Source: Chitinophagaceae bacterium
GTDB taxonomy: Bacteria > Bacteroidota > Bacteroidia > Chitinophagales > Chitinophagaceae
Direction of reading: 5' to 3'
Assembly: GCA_016787085.1 (NCBI GenBank)
Contig: JAEUVJ010000023.1
Location: forward strand, 62,001 to 126,000
Length of the DNA: 64,000 nt
Shown here in pieces: positions 53,221 through 62,790 of the stretch. The notes beneath the pieces were generated by a model. That model was not told the DNA's origin. It saw only the letters and a program-made list of their open reading frames with translations, and made no database searches. Both the position numbers and the translations under genes were made by a program. The first letter of the stretch is position 1; each line of letters starts with the position of its first letter.

Positions 53221-53586
53221 ATATTGATTGGTTTGGTATTTCAGATAAAAGAGACTGCAAACTATTGTTGTTGTTCTGACAATTCCATGACCTGAATCAA
53301 AGCAGGTTGTGATAAATGTCAATGGTCGTAAGCGTGACCGGTAAGCTCCAATCTTTTGTAAACCAAACATTGACGCCATAACTGAAGCCTGCTTAACAAT
53401 AAACAGAAGATGTAATTATCATTATACTATACTGACTTCTCCCCCGGGAGGAGTTGAGTAAAATCAGTTTGGAAGAAGCGGCTTGTCATGGAACTGTCAA
53501 AGTGCGGCAGATAGCTTTGGTGTCTGAAAGAGATAATAATAACTCTTTATACAGATAGAGATATTCCACAATCTAAACTGTCTTAT
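53221..53586. promoter_or_regulatory. Divergent promoter region of the redox locus
   Basis: This 366-base stretch has no gene. It holds TTGTGATAAATGTCAA at 53307-53322, which resembles an FNR/CRP-type dyad with imperfect arms, and an interrupted C/G-rich dyad CTCCCCCGGGAGGAG (53439-53453). Either may control the two divergent operons; the evidence is weak. Confidence 0.35.
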
Positions 53587-54777
53587 ATGAAAAAGACCTC
53601 AGTAATAAAAATGGCGGGTTTGATCTCAGGCTGTCTGCTTCTTTCCCTGCTGATCATGCAGTGTACCAAAGTCGGTGTTAATGCAAAAGTGCTGGACAGA
53701 TCTATGTCGGTAGTTCCTGATTCGGGCATTTTTGCGGCTTTCTATGACACTACCGTCATTGCGGTAAAAGATGTAACACCTGATGTAAATGACAGGATCA
53801 TTAAAAAAGGTGTAAGAAGTATTATTAAAGAATATTGTGCTTCATCGGGCTGCCATGGTGGCGCTATTAAACCCGACCTGCTTACATACAGTGATATCAT
53901 GCGTTATGTATCTCCCGGCAATGCTTCAGGCAGCAAACTATGGGAGTATATCACTACTAATGATTTTAATAAGGCCATGCCCCCGGTAAACTCCAATAAG
54001 GAGCTCTCTATCACTGATAAAACAATTATCCATAACTGGATTGCGAACGGGGCTAAAGAATTTCCGGCACTGATTGATTACAGGGCGCCGGCTATCCGTT
54101 TGATCGTGGATGGTTGCAGTTCTGCCAACTGTCACAATCAGGCCACCGCTACCGGTGCCTGGGCAAGGAAAGGACTGATCGCAGGATTAACCAGTGCAGA
54201 TACTTCGCAATTTATTTTTACCAATCCGGCAACGGGCGTACAAACTTTTTATTGCCAGTTAACGAATGTGACCCTGCGCAACCAGGTTTGGAATTCATAT
54301 AAGGACAGCGTAAAGAAATTCTATTCTGATACAGTAGCTTTTGCCAGCTTCAGACCGTATAAAACGTTCACTACTCCGATATCTGCATCCAGTACCCGCG
54401 GCCCACTGAATAATTATGATGATATTCTGCTGGATATTCTGTACCCTAAAAGTGCAAGAAGTAATTCATCAGTCCAATATACAGACCCGGTTACAGGAGC
54501 CAGGTTCTATGCAAAAGGGAATTACCTGAATGTGAGCAGTTCAATGGTGTCAAGAGTGGATTCAACCGTCGTACTGGCGAATCCGTTCACCGGTGTATTT
54601 GCCAGTAACCACCAGGGGGATATGGCCTATGGTGATGGCGGGTTAAAGCCTTCTGAGGTAGCATTGATCAAGGCCTGGTATTTCGCCGACCCGAATATAC
54701 CTGCCGTATGGAAATATGGTAATAACAACAGCGGCATTTTCAAATACAGGAAATCAGGAAATATCATCCGGCCATAA
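53587..54777 (+). CDS. Haem-type lipoprotein with two CX4CH motifs
   Basis: The 396-residue protein has a lipoprotein signal (LLIMQC, Cys at 26). Residues 84-90 read CASSGCH and 177-183 read CSSANCH, both CX4CH rather than CX2CH. The first is followed by an AMPP segment (about 130-133) and IIHNWIANGAKEFP, the layout of a cytochrome c-like domain with Met ligand. It would be a periplasmic or surface electron carrier. It opens the plus-strand operon of the redox locus. Confidence 0.72.
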   Translation: MKKTSVIKMAGLISGCLLLSLLIMQCTKVGVNAKVLDRSMSVVPDSGIFAAFYDTTVIAVKDVTPDVNDRIIKKGVRSIIKEYCASSGCHGGAIKPDLLTYSDIMRYVSPGNASGSKLWEYITTNDFNKAMPPVNSNKELSITDKTIIHNWIANGAKEFPALIDYRAPAIRLIVDGCSSANCHNQATATGAWARKGLIAGLTSADTSQFIFTNPATGVQTFYCQLTNVTLRNQVWNSYKDSVKKFYSDTVAFASFRPYKTFTTPISASSTRGPLNNYDDILLDILYPKSARSNSSVQYTDPVTGARFYAKGNYLNVSSSMVSRVDSTVVLANPFTGVFASNHQGDMAYGDGGLKPSEVALIKAWYFADPNIPAVWKYGNNNSGIFKYRKSGNIIRP

Positions 54778-54809
54778 TCACTATTCAATCACATTAAACT
54801 ATCAGGTAT

Positions 54810-55439
54810 ATGAATAAGAAAATAATTACAGCAGTGTTAGTGAGCCTGGTCCTGGTGATCGTCTCCTCCTGCTATAATAATAAAGAAGATGTGCTTTTCC
54901 CGGAAACACAGGTTTCCTTCCGCAACGAAGTAGTGCCTATTATTACGGCTGGTCCCTGCGGCTGTCATAATAATGGTATCGGAACAAGAGCGGTGCAGTT
55001 CTCTCATTTTGATACCGTCTTTTATGATGTTATCCTTTCGAGAGTGTCTTTATTTGAAGATTGGGTAAATGGCGGAACACACCCCGGCGCCGGTGTAATT
55101 GATTTTTCTCCCAACGAAAGAAAGATCATTAAAAAATGGATTGATCAGGGTGCAAAGGATGATGCTGCCGGTGCTTGTCCTACTGTAGCAGCACCAACTT
55201 ATACTACTAATGTCGTTCCTATATACAACACCACTTGTAAAGGAGGTTCCTGCCACGGTGGTTTTGGACCGGTACTGGATTATGCAAGGTTGAGCACACC
55301 TGCCAATAAAGCGATATTGGCCAGCATGGCAAACAGCGGAGGCAGTCTTGGTCACCCGAACCCTCCCGGTGCGATCAATATAAGTTCGTGCACGGCGGAT
55401 ATACTGAAAACCTGGCTGGCAAATGGCCAACCACAATGA
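54810..55439 (+). CDS. Haem-type lipoprotein with CXCH and CX4CH motifs
   Basis: The 209-residue protein has a lipobox near SSCYNN (Cys at 21). It has CGCH at 50-53 (only one residue between the cysteines) and CKGGSCH at 143-149 (CX4CH). IIKKWIDQGAKDD and a DILKTWLANGQP end follow the two sites, as in c-type cytochrome domains. Whether the CXCH site binds haem cannot be told. It lies 32 bases after its neighbour. Confidence 0.68.
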   Translation: MNKKIITAVLVSLVLVIVSSCYNNKEDVLFPETQVSFRNEVVPIITAGPCGCHNNGIGTRAVQFSHFDTVFYDVILSRVSLFEDWVNGGTHPGAGVIDFSPNERKIIKKWIDQGAKDDAAGACPTVAAPTYTTNVVPIYNTTCKGGSCHGGFGPVLDYARLSTPANKAILASMANSGGSLGHPNPPGAINISSCTADILKTWLANGQPQ

Positions 55440-55477
55440 TGGCCAACCCAAACGTGAATCAAACTAAAACAAGCATT

Positions 55478-56443
55478 ATGAAAAAGATATTTCTGCTAAT
55501 CGTAACAAGCTCAGTGATGATGATGAATGTGGTGGCGCAGGATAGTCTCCAGGTGACAACCACAGAACCCGAAGCAGAAGCAGCCCCGGTAAAAGCAAAA
55601 CCGAAATTTACCAAAGCTACCTTCCGCTCCACCCGCATCATCAATATGCAGAGTGTGGAAGTGATCAGCAAGAGCACATTGCAGTTCATGATCTCTCACC
55701 ACTTCGGTTATCTGTGGAATAAGGACCTTGGCGGCGAAACAGGTGAAGTGGTCAACCAGCGTACCCGTCAGAACATTGCACAATTGTTCGGGCTGAACTC
55801 AGGTGTGGCCAATACATATCTCTCATTGGATTATTCGCCGCTGAGCTGGGCCAATGTGGGTGTGGCCGCTACCGGCGCCATGGGATTTGAAGGATGGCTG
55901 AAGTTCAAATTGCTGAGACAACAGACAGGGGTAAGAAATATTCCTGTTACCATAGGTTTGTTCTCGCTGATGAATGTGGATGCTTCCATAGAAAAATATG
56001 AAGGCGAGTTCAGAGCTAACCGGCTCAACTATATGCACCAGTTACTGATTGCCCGGAAATTCTCTGATAAACTTTCCCTGCAATTGATGCCGACAATGGT
56101 TCACTTCAACCTGGTTCCTTATGGGATCAACAATAGCAACTATGTGTATTCAATTGGCCTGGGGGGTAAATACAAAGTGAGAAAAAATATCAATGTTACT
56201 TTTGAATATGCCCGCCAGCTTAATATGTATGAGAGCCTGATGGATAAAAATGGCAATATCTATCAATATACTCCTGATCTGCTTTCTTTGGGTCTGGAGT
56301 TTGATACCGGCGGCCACCTGTTCCAGTTATATGTAAGCGGCAATAACAGCGCTTCCAATATTGACCAGCTCGCAAGAAATACAAGCGATGGAAAATATTG
56401 TATCGGGTTCACTATCAACAGAGGGTTTAATCTGAAAAAATAG
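55478..56443 (+). CDS. DUF5777-type outer-membrane beta-barrel protein
   Basis: The 321-residue protein from the ATG at 55478 has a signal peptide (MMNVVAQ), an Ala/Pro-rich linker, then TRIINMQSVEVISKSTLQFMISHHFG, the entry of DUF5777 barrels, and strands to the end (CIGFTINRGFNLKK). It is the third gene of the operon with the haem lipoproteins, 38 bases on, and may hold or dock them at the outer membrane. An upstream start overlapping the previous gene is unlikely. Confidence 0.8.
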   Translation: MKKIFLLIVTSSVMMMNVVAQDSLQVTTTEPEAEAAPVKAKPKFTKATFRSTRIINMQSVEVISKSTLQFMISHHFGYLWNKDLGGETGEVVNQRTRQNIAQLFGLNSGVANTYLSLDYSPLSWANVGVAATGAMGFEGWLKFKLLRQQTGVRNIPVTIGLFSLMNVDASIEKYEGEFRANRLNYMHQLLIARKFSDKLSLQLMPTMVHFNLVPYGINNSNYVYSIGLGGKYKVRKNINVTFEYARQLNMYESLMDKNGNIYQYTPDLLSLGLEFDTGGHLFQLYVSGNNSASNIDQLARNTSDGKYCIGFTINRGFNLKK

Positions 56444-56483
56444 GATAAAAAGATCCAGCAAGTCTTACGAAAAACCATTCAGG

Positions 56484-56511
56484 AGGCAGGCTTTAGAGGG
56501 GCCTGTCTTTT
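56484..56511 (+). terminator. Intrinsic terminator of the haem-barrel operon
   Basis: GGCAGGC pairs with GCCTGTC (one G-U) around a short loop, followed by TTTTG. It ends the operon from 53587. Confidence 0.7.
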
Positions 56512-56590
56512 GCTTTATACCACCGCCCGTAAATCAGGCATGTGGCCTGCCGCGATTTTCTTTTATCTTCCCGCTTAAAAATAAAAGGAT

Positions 56591-58249
56591 ATGTTACGAT
56601 TTGTTTCAAGGTATTCCCTGCTTCTGCTCTTTCCGGCTGTGATAGCTTGTAATAATACGACCGCCGTTGATGAAAGCGATGGGCTGGCCGCTTTTAGTGC
56701 TGATAGTCTGGGTAAACATATTGAAGAACTTTCTTCAGATGCTTACATGGGCAGAAAACCCTTTTCGGAAGGAGAGACCAAAACGATCAACTACTTAGAA
56801 AAGCAGTTTGCAGCAACAGGCCTTGAGCCAGGTAACGGCGGCAGTTATTTCCAGGAAGTGCCGATGGTGAAGATCACGACAAAGGCGGCCGAAACCATGC
56901 AGGTACAGTCACCGAAAGGGAATCTCTCTTTAAAAGGATTTGATGACTATGTAATATGGACCGATAAGACCGATCCGGCTATAGCCTTGAATAACGACGA
57001 GCTGGTATTTGCCGGTTATGGCGTGGTGGCTCCCGAGTACAACTGGAACGATTATGAAGGTCTGGATGTGAAAGGCAAGGTGGTATTAGTATTGGTGAAC
57101 GACCCCGGTTTCCATGCCAAAGATTCCACGTTGTTTAAAGGTAATACCATGACTTACTATGGACGCTGGACCTATAAGTTTGAGGAAGCCGGAAGGCAAG
57201 GCGCCAAAGGCTGCCTGATCATTCATGAAAGAGAAGGCGCATCCTACCCTTTCTCAGTGGTGCAAAATAACTGGAACGGTTCAAGGTTACGTCTGGATAA
57301 CCGCGGTAAAAAAGAAGAACTCTGTGATGTGATCGGCTGGGTGTCAGGTCCCACAGCAAAAAAATTACTGGAGGCAGCAGGGAAGGACACAACCCTGTTG
57401 GCTACTGCGGATAAAAAAGGGTTTAAAGGCGGATCACTGGGATTGACACTTTCCACCAGCATGACGGTGGCCACAGAGTACAATCAATCACATAATGTAA
57501 TAGGGAAGATCACCGGCAGTAAACACCCGGATGAAACAATCGTTTATACGGCACACTGGGACCATCTTGGTATCGGTAAGCCGGATGAAACTGGCGATTC
57601 GATCTATAACGGAGCATTAGATAATGCCAGCGCTACATCAGGTTTGCTGGAACTGGCAAGGGCTTTCAAAAGCATGAAAACAAAACCGGAGAGAACCATC
57701 GTATTTGTATCCGTTACTGCAGAAGAACAAGGTTTGTGGGGATCGGCCTGGTATGCGCAGAATCCTGTTTATCCCGTTAATAAAACACTGGCCAATATTA
57801 ACATGGATGGATTGAACTGGTTTGGCAAAACAAAGGATATTGTCGTAGTGGGCAAAGGACAGAACGATCTCGAAGATTACCTGAAGGAAGAGGCGGCAAA
57901 ACAGGGAAGAGAGATCGCTTTTGAATTACATCCGGAAGCAGGTTCGTATTATCGTTCCGACCATTTCAATTTTGCCAAAGCAGGGGTGCCTGCTTTATAT
58001 ACCAGCAGCGGTACGGATATAGAAGGGAAAGGAAAAGACTACGGCAAACAATTAAAGGATAATTACACTTCGAAAAATTATCACCGGCCTTCGGACGAAT
58101 ATGATCCGCAGATTTGGAAACTGGATGGCGCCATTGCTGATCTTCAATTGCTTTTCCAGGTAGGCAAACGAATTGCCTTTACAGATAAATGGCCTGGCTG
58201 GAAAGAAGGCTCTGAATTCAAGGCGGCCAGGGAAAAGTCATTACAATAA
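56591..58249 (+). CDS. M28 family metallopeptidase, lipoprotein
   Basis: The 552-residue protein has a lipobox at PAVIACNN (Cys near residue 20), a PA-domain-like segment in the middle (about 140-300), and an M28 peptidase domain at 305-530 with binuclear zinc ligands in TAHWDHLG, GALDNASA, TAEEQG and NMDG, and the last His in NYHRPSDEY. It is an aminopeptidase-type enzyme exported to the periplasm or surface. It stands alone before the receptor gene. Confidence 0.88.
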   Translation: MLRFVSRYSLLLLFPAVIACNNTTAVDESDGLAAFSADSLGKHIEELSSDAYMGRKPFSEGETKTINYLEKQFAATGLEPGNGGSYFQEVPMVKITTKAAETMQVQSPKGNLSLKGFDDYVIWTDKTDPAIALNNDELVFAGYGVVAPEYNWNDYEGLDVKGKVVLVLVNDPGFHAKDSTLFKGNTMTYYGRWTYKFEEAGRQGAKGCLIIHEREGASYPFSVVQNNWNGSRLRLDNRGKKEELCDVIGWVSGPTAKKLLEAAGKDTTLLATADKKGFKGGSLGLTLSTSMTVATEYNQSHNVIGKITGSKHPDETIVYTAHWDHLGIGKPDETGDSIYNGALDNASATSGLLELARAFKSMKTKPERTIVFVSVTAEEQGLWGSAWYAQNPVYPVNKTLANINMDGLNWFGKTKDIVVVGKGQNDLEDYLKEEAAKQGREIAFELHPEAGSYYRSDHFNFAKAGVPALYTSSGTDIEGKGKDYGKQLKDNYTSKNYHRPSDEYDPQIWKLDGAIADLQLLFQVGKRIAFTDKWPGWKEGSEFKAAREKSLQ

Positions 58250-58367
58250 TGTAAAAATCCGACAGCATTAATTTTTGTTAACTCCGCTCATCGTTCTACA
58301 ACAGCTATTGGCATAGAAACTCTGAAGGCCAACCGGTTTTCCTGATATTTTGCCGGAAATATGATGT

Positions 58368-60821
58368 ATGAGAAGAATAACCGGATTATTCGTGTGCCTG
58401 CTTTTGATGATGGGAGTATATGCACAAACTTCCGGCAAAGGAAAAATAACTGTCAGTATTGTAAATGGCAAACAGGAAGCGATAGAGAATGCCACAGTCG
58501 AGCTCTTAAGAACAAAGGATTCTTCACTGGTAAAGATCGCTATATCGGATAAAGGCGGTCTTACTGAGTTTGAGAATATTTCTTTCGGGTACTACCTGTT
58601 GAAGAGTAAGGTGGTCAACTATGCAGCGGGTTATTCAGGCGTTATTAATTTAACAGCGGCCGATCCGCTGATCTGGGTGCCTGCACTGGTATTACAGCCG
58701 GTCGCTGCGGAACTGGGCAATGTAACCGTCAATGCCAGGAAGCCATTCATTCAGAAACTTACCGACCGCATTGTTGTCAATGTGGAGAATAGTATCGTCA
58801 GTGCCGGCAGCTCCGCCATGGATGTACTCGAACGTTCGCCGGGTGTGAATATAGACCAGAATGATGTCATCAGCCTGCGCGGCCGATCTGGTGTGATCAT
58901 CATGATAGATGGAAAACCCACAGCGATGACCGGTGCTGACCTGGCCAATTATTTACGAAGCCTTCCATCTGCTACTATTGAAAGGATTGACATCATCACA
59001 AATCCCTCTGCCAAATATGATGCTGCAGGCAATTCCGGCATTATTGATATCCGGATGAAAAAGGACCAGCGTTTCGGTATCAACGGAACATTTACGGCAG
59101 GGTATGGCCAGGGAGTTTATCCCAAGGCTAATGCAGGTACTACCTTTAACTACCGCAATAAGAAGATCAATGTTTTTGGGAACTATAACTACGCTTACCG
59201 GGTAGGGTTGAATCACCTGATCCTCGACAGGAATTTTTATAACAACGGTGTTTATAACGGTGGCGACCTCAAGGATAATTATTCCAAATCGCCTTTTGGC
59301 TCGCATACCACCCGTGTTGGTATGGATTATTTTCCTTCCAGGAAAACGATCCTCGGTTTTGTAGTGAACGGGAACTTCAACCACTACAGGCGAAACAGTT
59401 CGAATCATTCTGATGTGATCAACCCGCAAAAGCAAACGGTAAGCACCTTTCGGTCTATTGCTACCAATAACGACCACGGCAACAATGTGGTGGGCAACAT
59501 TAACTTCAAGCATACATTTGACAGCACCGGTAAAGAGATCACGGCGGATGCAGATTATGGTGTGTATAATTCCAGTTCGCTTTCCCGCAATGCCACGAAT
59601 TATTATAAGTTGGACGGTACGCCGTTGCAGCCGAATTATATTCTTGATGGCGACCAGGCCGGCCGGCTTACTTTTAAAACGGCAAAAGTAGATTATGTCC
59701 ATCCACTCGGAAAAAGTGCAAAATGGGAAGCTGGCCTGAAGACCAGTTTTGTGTCATCCGACAATGACGCCAAATTTTTTGACGTCAGCGATGGGACACC
59801 ACAGAATGATGTGAATAAGACCAATCATTTTCTGTACCATGAGAACAATAATGCCGGCTATATCAACTTCAGCAAGGAGTTTAAAAAATTCAACATCCAG
59901 CTTGGATTAAGGGGGGAGCAGACCAATATCGAGACCGAGCAACAGATCGGTAATGTCCGTTTTGATTCCAGCTATTTTGCTCTTTTTCCCAGCGCTTTCT
60001 TCAATTATAAATTAAAAGAAGATCAGACGATAGGTGTATCTGTCAGTCGCCGTATTGACAGGCCGGGCTATTCCCAGTTGAATCCATTTCTTTTCCTGAT
60101 AGATGTGACCACCTATGCAACCGGCAGGCCGGGCTTGCTGCCGCAATTCACCTGGTCGTATGAAATGAGCTATACGCTAAAGAACCTGAACTTTACGCTG
60201 GGATACAGCCATACCACCAACGCCCAAAACATTGCGATCGGCAAATTCAGGGATGTATTCCCGAATATTCCTTCGGAAGAGAATGTAACGGTGCAGATAC
60301 CGATCAATCTTGAATCATCTGATTATTATGGATTGAGCATTTCAGCCCCTGTGCGCATTACCAAATGGTGGAACATGATCAACAACGGGAATATATTTTA
60401 CAATCATTTCAACGGGACCCTGGGTACTACGCAATTGAATAACGGGAGACCTGCTGTGGATGTAAGAACGAACAATACCTTCACTTTCAAAAAAGGCTGG
60501 ATAGCCGAGTTGAATGCCAATTTCAATTCCGGCGGGCAATATGGCTTTATGGTGCTGGACCCTCAATGGGGACTGGCGGCCGGTGTGCAAAAAAGCATAC
60601 TGAAGAATAAAGGCACCCTGCGTTTCAATATCACGGATATCTTCTGGACCAACTTGCCACAGGCGGTCATTACCTACGATAACTATATTGAGAAATGGCA
60701 TGCGTACCGGGAGACAAGAGTTGCCAATCTTACTTTTTCTTATCGTTTTGGCAATAACAAAGTGCAGGCGGCCAGAAGAAGGGCAACGGCTTCAGAAGAG
60801 GAAAGACAGAGAGCTCAATAA
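58368..60821 (+). CDS. TonB-dependent receptor-like outer-membrane barrel protein
   Basis: The 817-residue protein has a signal peptide (MMGVYAQ), a carboxypeptidase-like regulatory domain (about 28-115), a plug (VLERSPGVNIDQN, about 145-157; IIDIRMKKD) and a C-terminal barrel of the outer_membrane_beta-barrel_3 type. These proteins sit in the outer membrane; the group differs from SusC and often has no TonB box. Its ligand is unknown. The frameshifted S41 protease gene follows 24 bases later and may be co-transcribed. Confidence 0.85.
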   Translation: MRRITGLFVCLLLMMGVYAQTSGKGKITVSIVNGKQEAIENATVELLRTKDSSLVKIAISDKGGLTEFENISFGYYLLKSKVVNYAAGYSGVINLTAADPLIWVPALVLQPVAAELGNVTVNARKPFIQKLTDRIVVNVENSIVSAGSSAMDVLERSPGVNIDQNDVISLRGRSGVIIMIDGKPTAMTGADLANYLRSLPSATIERIDIITNPSAKYDAAGNSGIIDIRMKKDQRFGINGTFTAGYGQGVYPKANAGTTFNYRNKKINVFGNYNYAYRVGLNHLILDRNFYNNGVYNGGDLKDNYSKSPFGSHTTRVGMDYFPSRKTILGFVVNGNFNHYRRNSSNHSDVINPQKQTVSTFRSIATNNDHGNNVVGNINFKHTFDSTGKEITADADYGVYNSSSLSRNATNYYKLDGTPLQPNYILDGDQAGRLTFKTAKVDYVHPLGKSAKWEAGLKTSFVSSDNDAKFFDVSDGTPQNDVNKTNHFLYHENNNAGYINFSKEFKKFNIQLGLRGEQTNIETEQQIGNVRFDSSYFALFPSAFFNYKLKEDQTIGVSVSRRIDRPGYSQLNPFLFLIDVTTYATGRPGLLPQFTWSYEMSYTLKNLNFTLGYSHTTNAQNIAIGKFRDVFPNIPSEENVTVQIPINLESSDYYGLSISAPVRITKWWNMINNGNIFYNHFNGTLGTTQLNNGRPAVDVRTNNTFTFKKGWIAELNANFNSGGQYGFMVLDPQWGLAAGVQKSILKNKGTLRFNITDIFWTNLPQAVITYDNYIEKWHAYRETRVANLTFSYRFGNNKVQAARRRATASEEERQRAQ

Positions 60822-60845
60822 ATAAAACCGGTTAATACAATCACT

Positions 60846-61783
60846 ATGCAATCTATGCGTCAAAGAATGATATGCTTTTCCCTGCTCCTGGTATCAGCGG
60901 CGGGTAGCAAAGCACAGGAAAGCAAACTTACTGATACCTTCAAAAAGGAATCTATTGATCGTATCAATGAACTGGTCAATGATAACTATGTATTTCCGGA
61001 TATAGCCCGGTCAACCGGCGAACATGTAATGAAGCAACTGAAAGAAGGGAAGTTCGATGCAGATACGACCCCTTTCCTGTTTGCTGCATCGCTTACCCGG
61101 AGCTGCAATCAGTGAATCATGATAAGCACATGCGGGTACGTGCCGGAAGCGGCCCTGTACCTATCAGGCCCGGGAACACCGATGATGGCGGCTTTAAAGA
61201 AGTGAAGATACTGGAAGGAAATATCGGGTACATAGACCTGCGGTTGTTTCACCCGGCAACAGCGGCTTCTTCTTTTGCCGATGAGCATATGAAAAAACTA
61301 GTTAATGCAGATGTCATTATTATTGATCTCCGGCATAATGGTGGTGGCGCCCCTGATATGGTGCAATACCTTTGCAGTTATTTCTTCGATAAAAAAATTC
61401 ACCTGAACAGTTTGTATAACAGGCTAACGAATAGTACAAGGGAGTTCTGGACCACAGACGTAAAGGGAAAGAAACTACCGGCTGTTCCTTTGTTTATACT
61501 AACCAGCAAACGGACCTTTTCGGCTGGTGAGGAATTTGCCTATAACATGCAAACGCAGAAAAGGGCCATACTGATCGGCGAGACCACCGGCGGCGGCGCC
61601 AATCCCGGCGGTGTTTTCTCCGTTAATGAGCAACTGAGTATTTTCATTCCGACAGGCAGGGCCATCAACCCCGTTACAAAAACGAACTGGGAAGGAGTGG
61701 GAGTAAAACCGGATGTGGAAATGGCGTCTGAAAAGGCACTGGAGAAAGCAATAGAAAAGGCAAGAACTGAAGCACAGAAATAA
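60846..61783 (+). pseudogene. S41 family protease (IRBP-like), broken by a one-base frameshift
   Basis: The 5' frame (60846-61115) has a signal peptide and an IRBP-like N-terminal helix region, then stops after ASLTRSCNQ. A second frame from 61112 begins in mid-domain. If one G were added in ACCCGGAGC at 61095-61103, the sequence would read LTRELQSVNHDKHMRV, the usual continuation, and run on to 61783. The rest is intact, with RHNGGG and the Ser nucleophile in TFSAGEEFAY. The gene is either newly inactivated or has a sequencing error in this G/C run. Confidence 0.8.
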
Positions 61784-61848
61784 AGACAGGCGCAGATGAA
61801 AGAATAGAATGCTGCTTTCACAGGACAGATTCTTTTATGCATCATCCT

Positions 61849-62700
61849 TTATTCTTTATGTAACCCCTCCAGCAACTTCAAGTGAGGCTGAAGGTTCTTT
61901 AGTGTGTTCTTTTGTAAAAATTGCCGGAGGTGTTTAAAAAAATGGCTGTGATCATAGTAGCCGTATAGCGAATGGTCAAAGTCTTTCGGTGAATTGGCCA
62001 GATGTGCCACCGCTTTGCGGATACGCATCACCTGCAGAGCTTTTTTACTGCTGATACCGGTACAGGTCTCAAAATAACGCTGCAGCGTCCGCGTTGATAT
62101 GCGGTTCCTTGCAGCTTCTTCTTCTACAGAAATGGAAAAGTCATTTTGCTGAAAGGCCCGGTCAAGTACCTGGCTCACGATACTGACTGGTTGCAATGAG
62201 CCTTCATATTTAGCCAGCAGCGACAAAAAATGTTTGGATAGAATGCTGGTCCTGTCTTCAAACTTCTTTGCTTTTTTCACCTTGTCTATGATGACCTGGT
62301 CCAGCAGGTAGCTTAACGGAAAGATATAATCCCTGTATTCAGAAAAGTTCACCTTCTTTTCAAAGATCACAGGTGAGATACGGAATTTGATCCCGAAAAG
62401 GTGATTACCCGGTTTGTGGAAACATTCGATGGCATTGTACCGGGGGAGAAAGCCATCGGTCTTCATGTGAAATTTTTTATGATCCACCTGCATAACGAAG
62501 GGTGTCCCGAGATTGATGATATAGGTATAGCCGATATTCGGAAACTGGGCGTCGGAAAACCCCCTGGGATACTGCTTCCATAAATGATCGAAACGGGTCT
62601 CCCAGAAAAAATCAATGAAATGAGCCAATCCGGCTGAAGGGGGAGTTCGGTGATAGTTTTGTTCAAAATGGTCAATATGTAGGAACTCGATATGCTGCAT
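61849..62700 (-). CDS. AraC family regulator with DUF6597-like N-terminal domain
   Basis: The 283-residue protein has an N-terminal ligand-like domain (PPSAGLAHFIDFFWETR) of the DUF6597 kind and a C-terminal AraC helix-turn-helix at about 190-275 (FSISVEEEAARNRISTRTLQRYFE, then YGYYDHSHFFKHLRQF). It probably senses a small molecule. It is divergent from the regulator at 62791 with 90 bases between them. Confidence 0.82.
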   Translation of the reverse strand: MQHIEFLHIDHFEQNYHRTPPSAGLAHFIDFFWETRFDHLWKQYPRGFSDAQFPNIGYTYIINLGTPFVMQVDHKKFHMKTDGFLPRYNAIECFHKPGNHLFGIKFRISPVIFEKKVNFSEYRDYIFPLSYLLDQVIIDKVKKAKKFEDRTSILSKHFLSLLAKYEGSLQPVSIVSQVLDRAFQQNDFSISVEEEAARNRISTRTLQRYFETCTGISSKKALQVMRIRKAVAHLANSPKDFDHSLYGYYDHSHFFKHLRQFLQKNTLKNLQPHLKLLEGLHKE

Positions 62701-62790
62701 TTAGGTAGCAATTTATGATTTGAAGCAGAATTGGATGAACCCAATAGTTGCAGAATCGTTTATTCAGCGGATGAATGGTTAGTTTAGTGT

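Noticed and set aside
53439..53453. Palindrome CTCCCCCGGGAGGAG
   Set aside because: Two mismatches break it and no partner site is visible, so it is only mentioned in the intergenic entry.
58953..59702. 249-codon minus-strand frame inside the receptor gene
   Set aside because: It is antisense to the plug and barrel coding region of a clear receptor gene.
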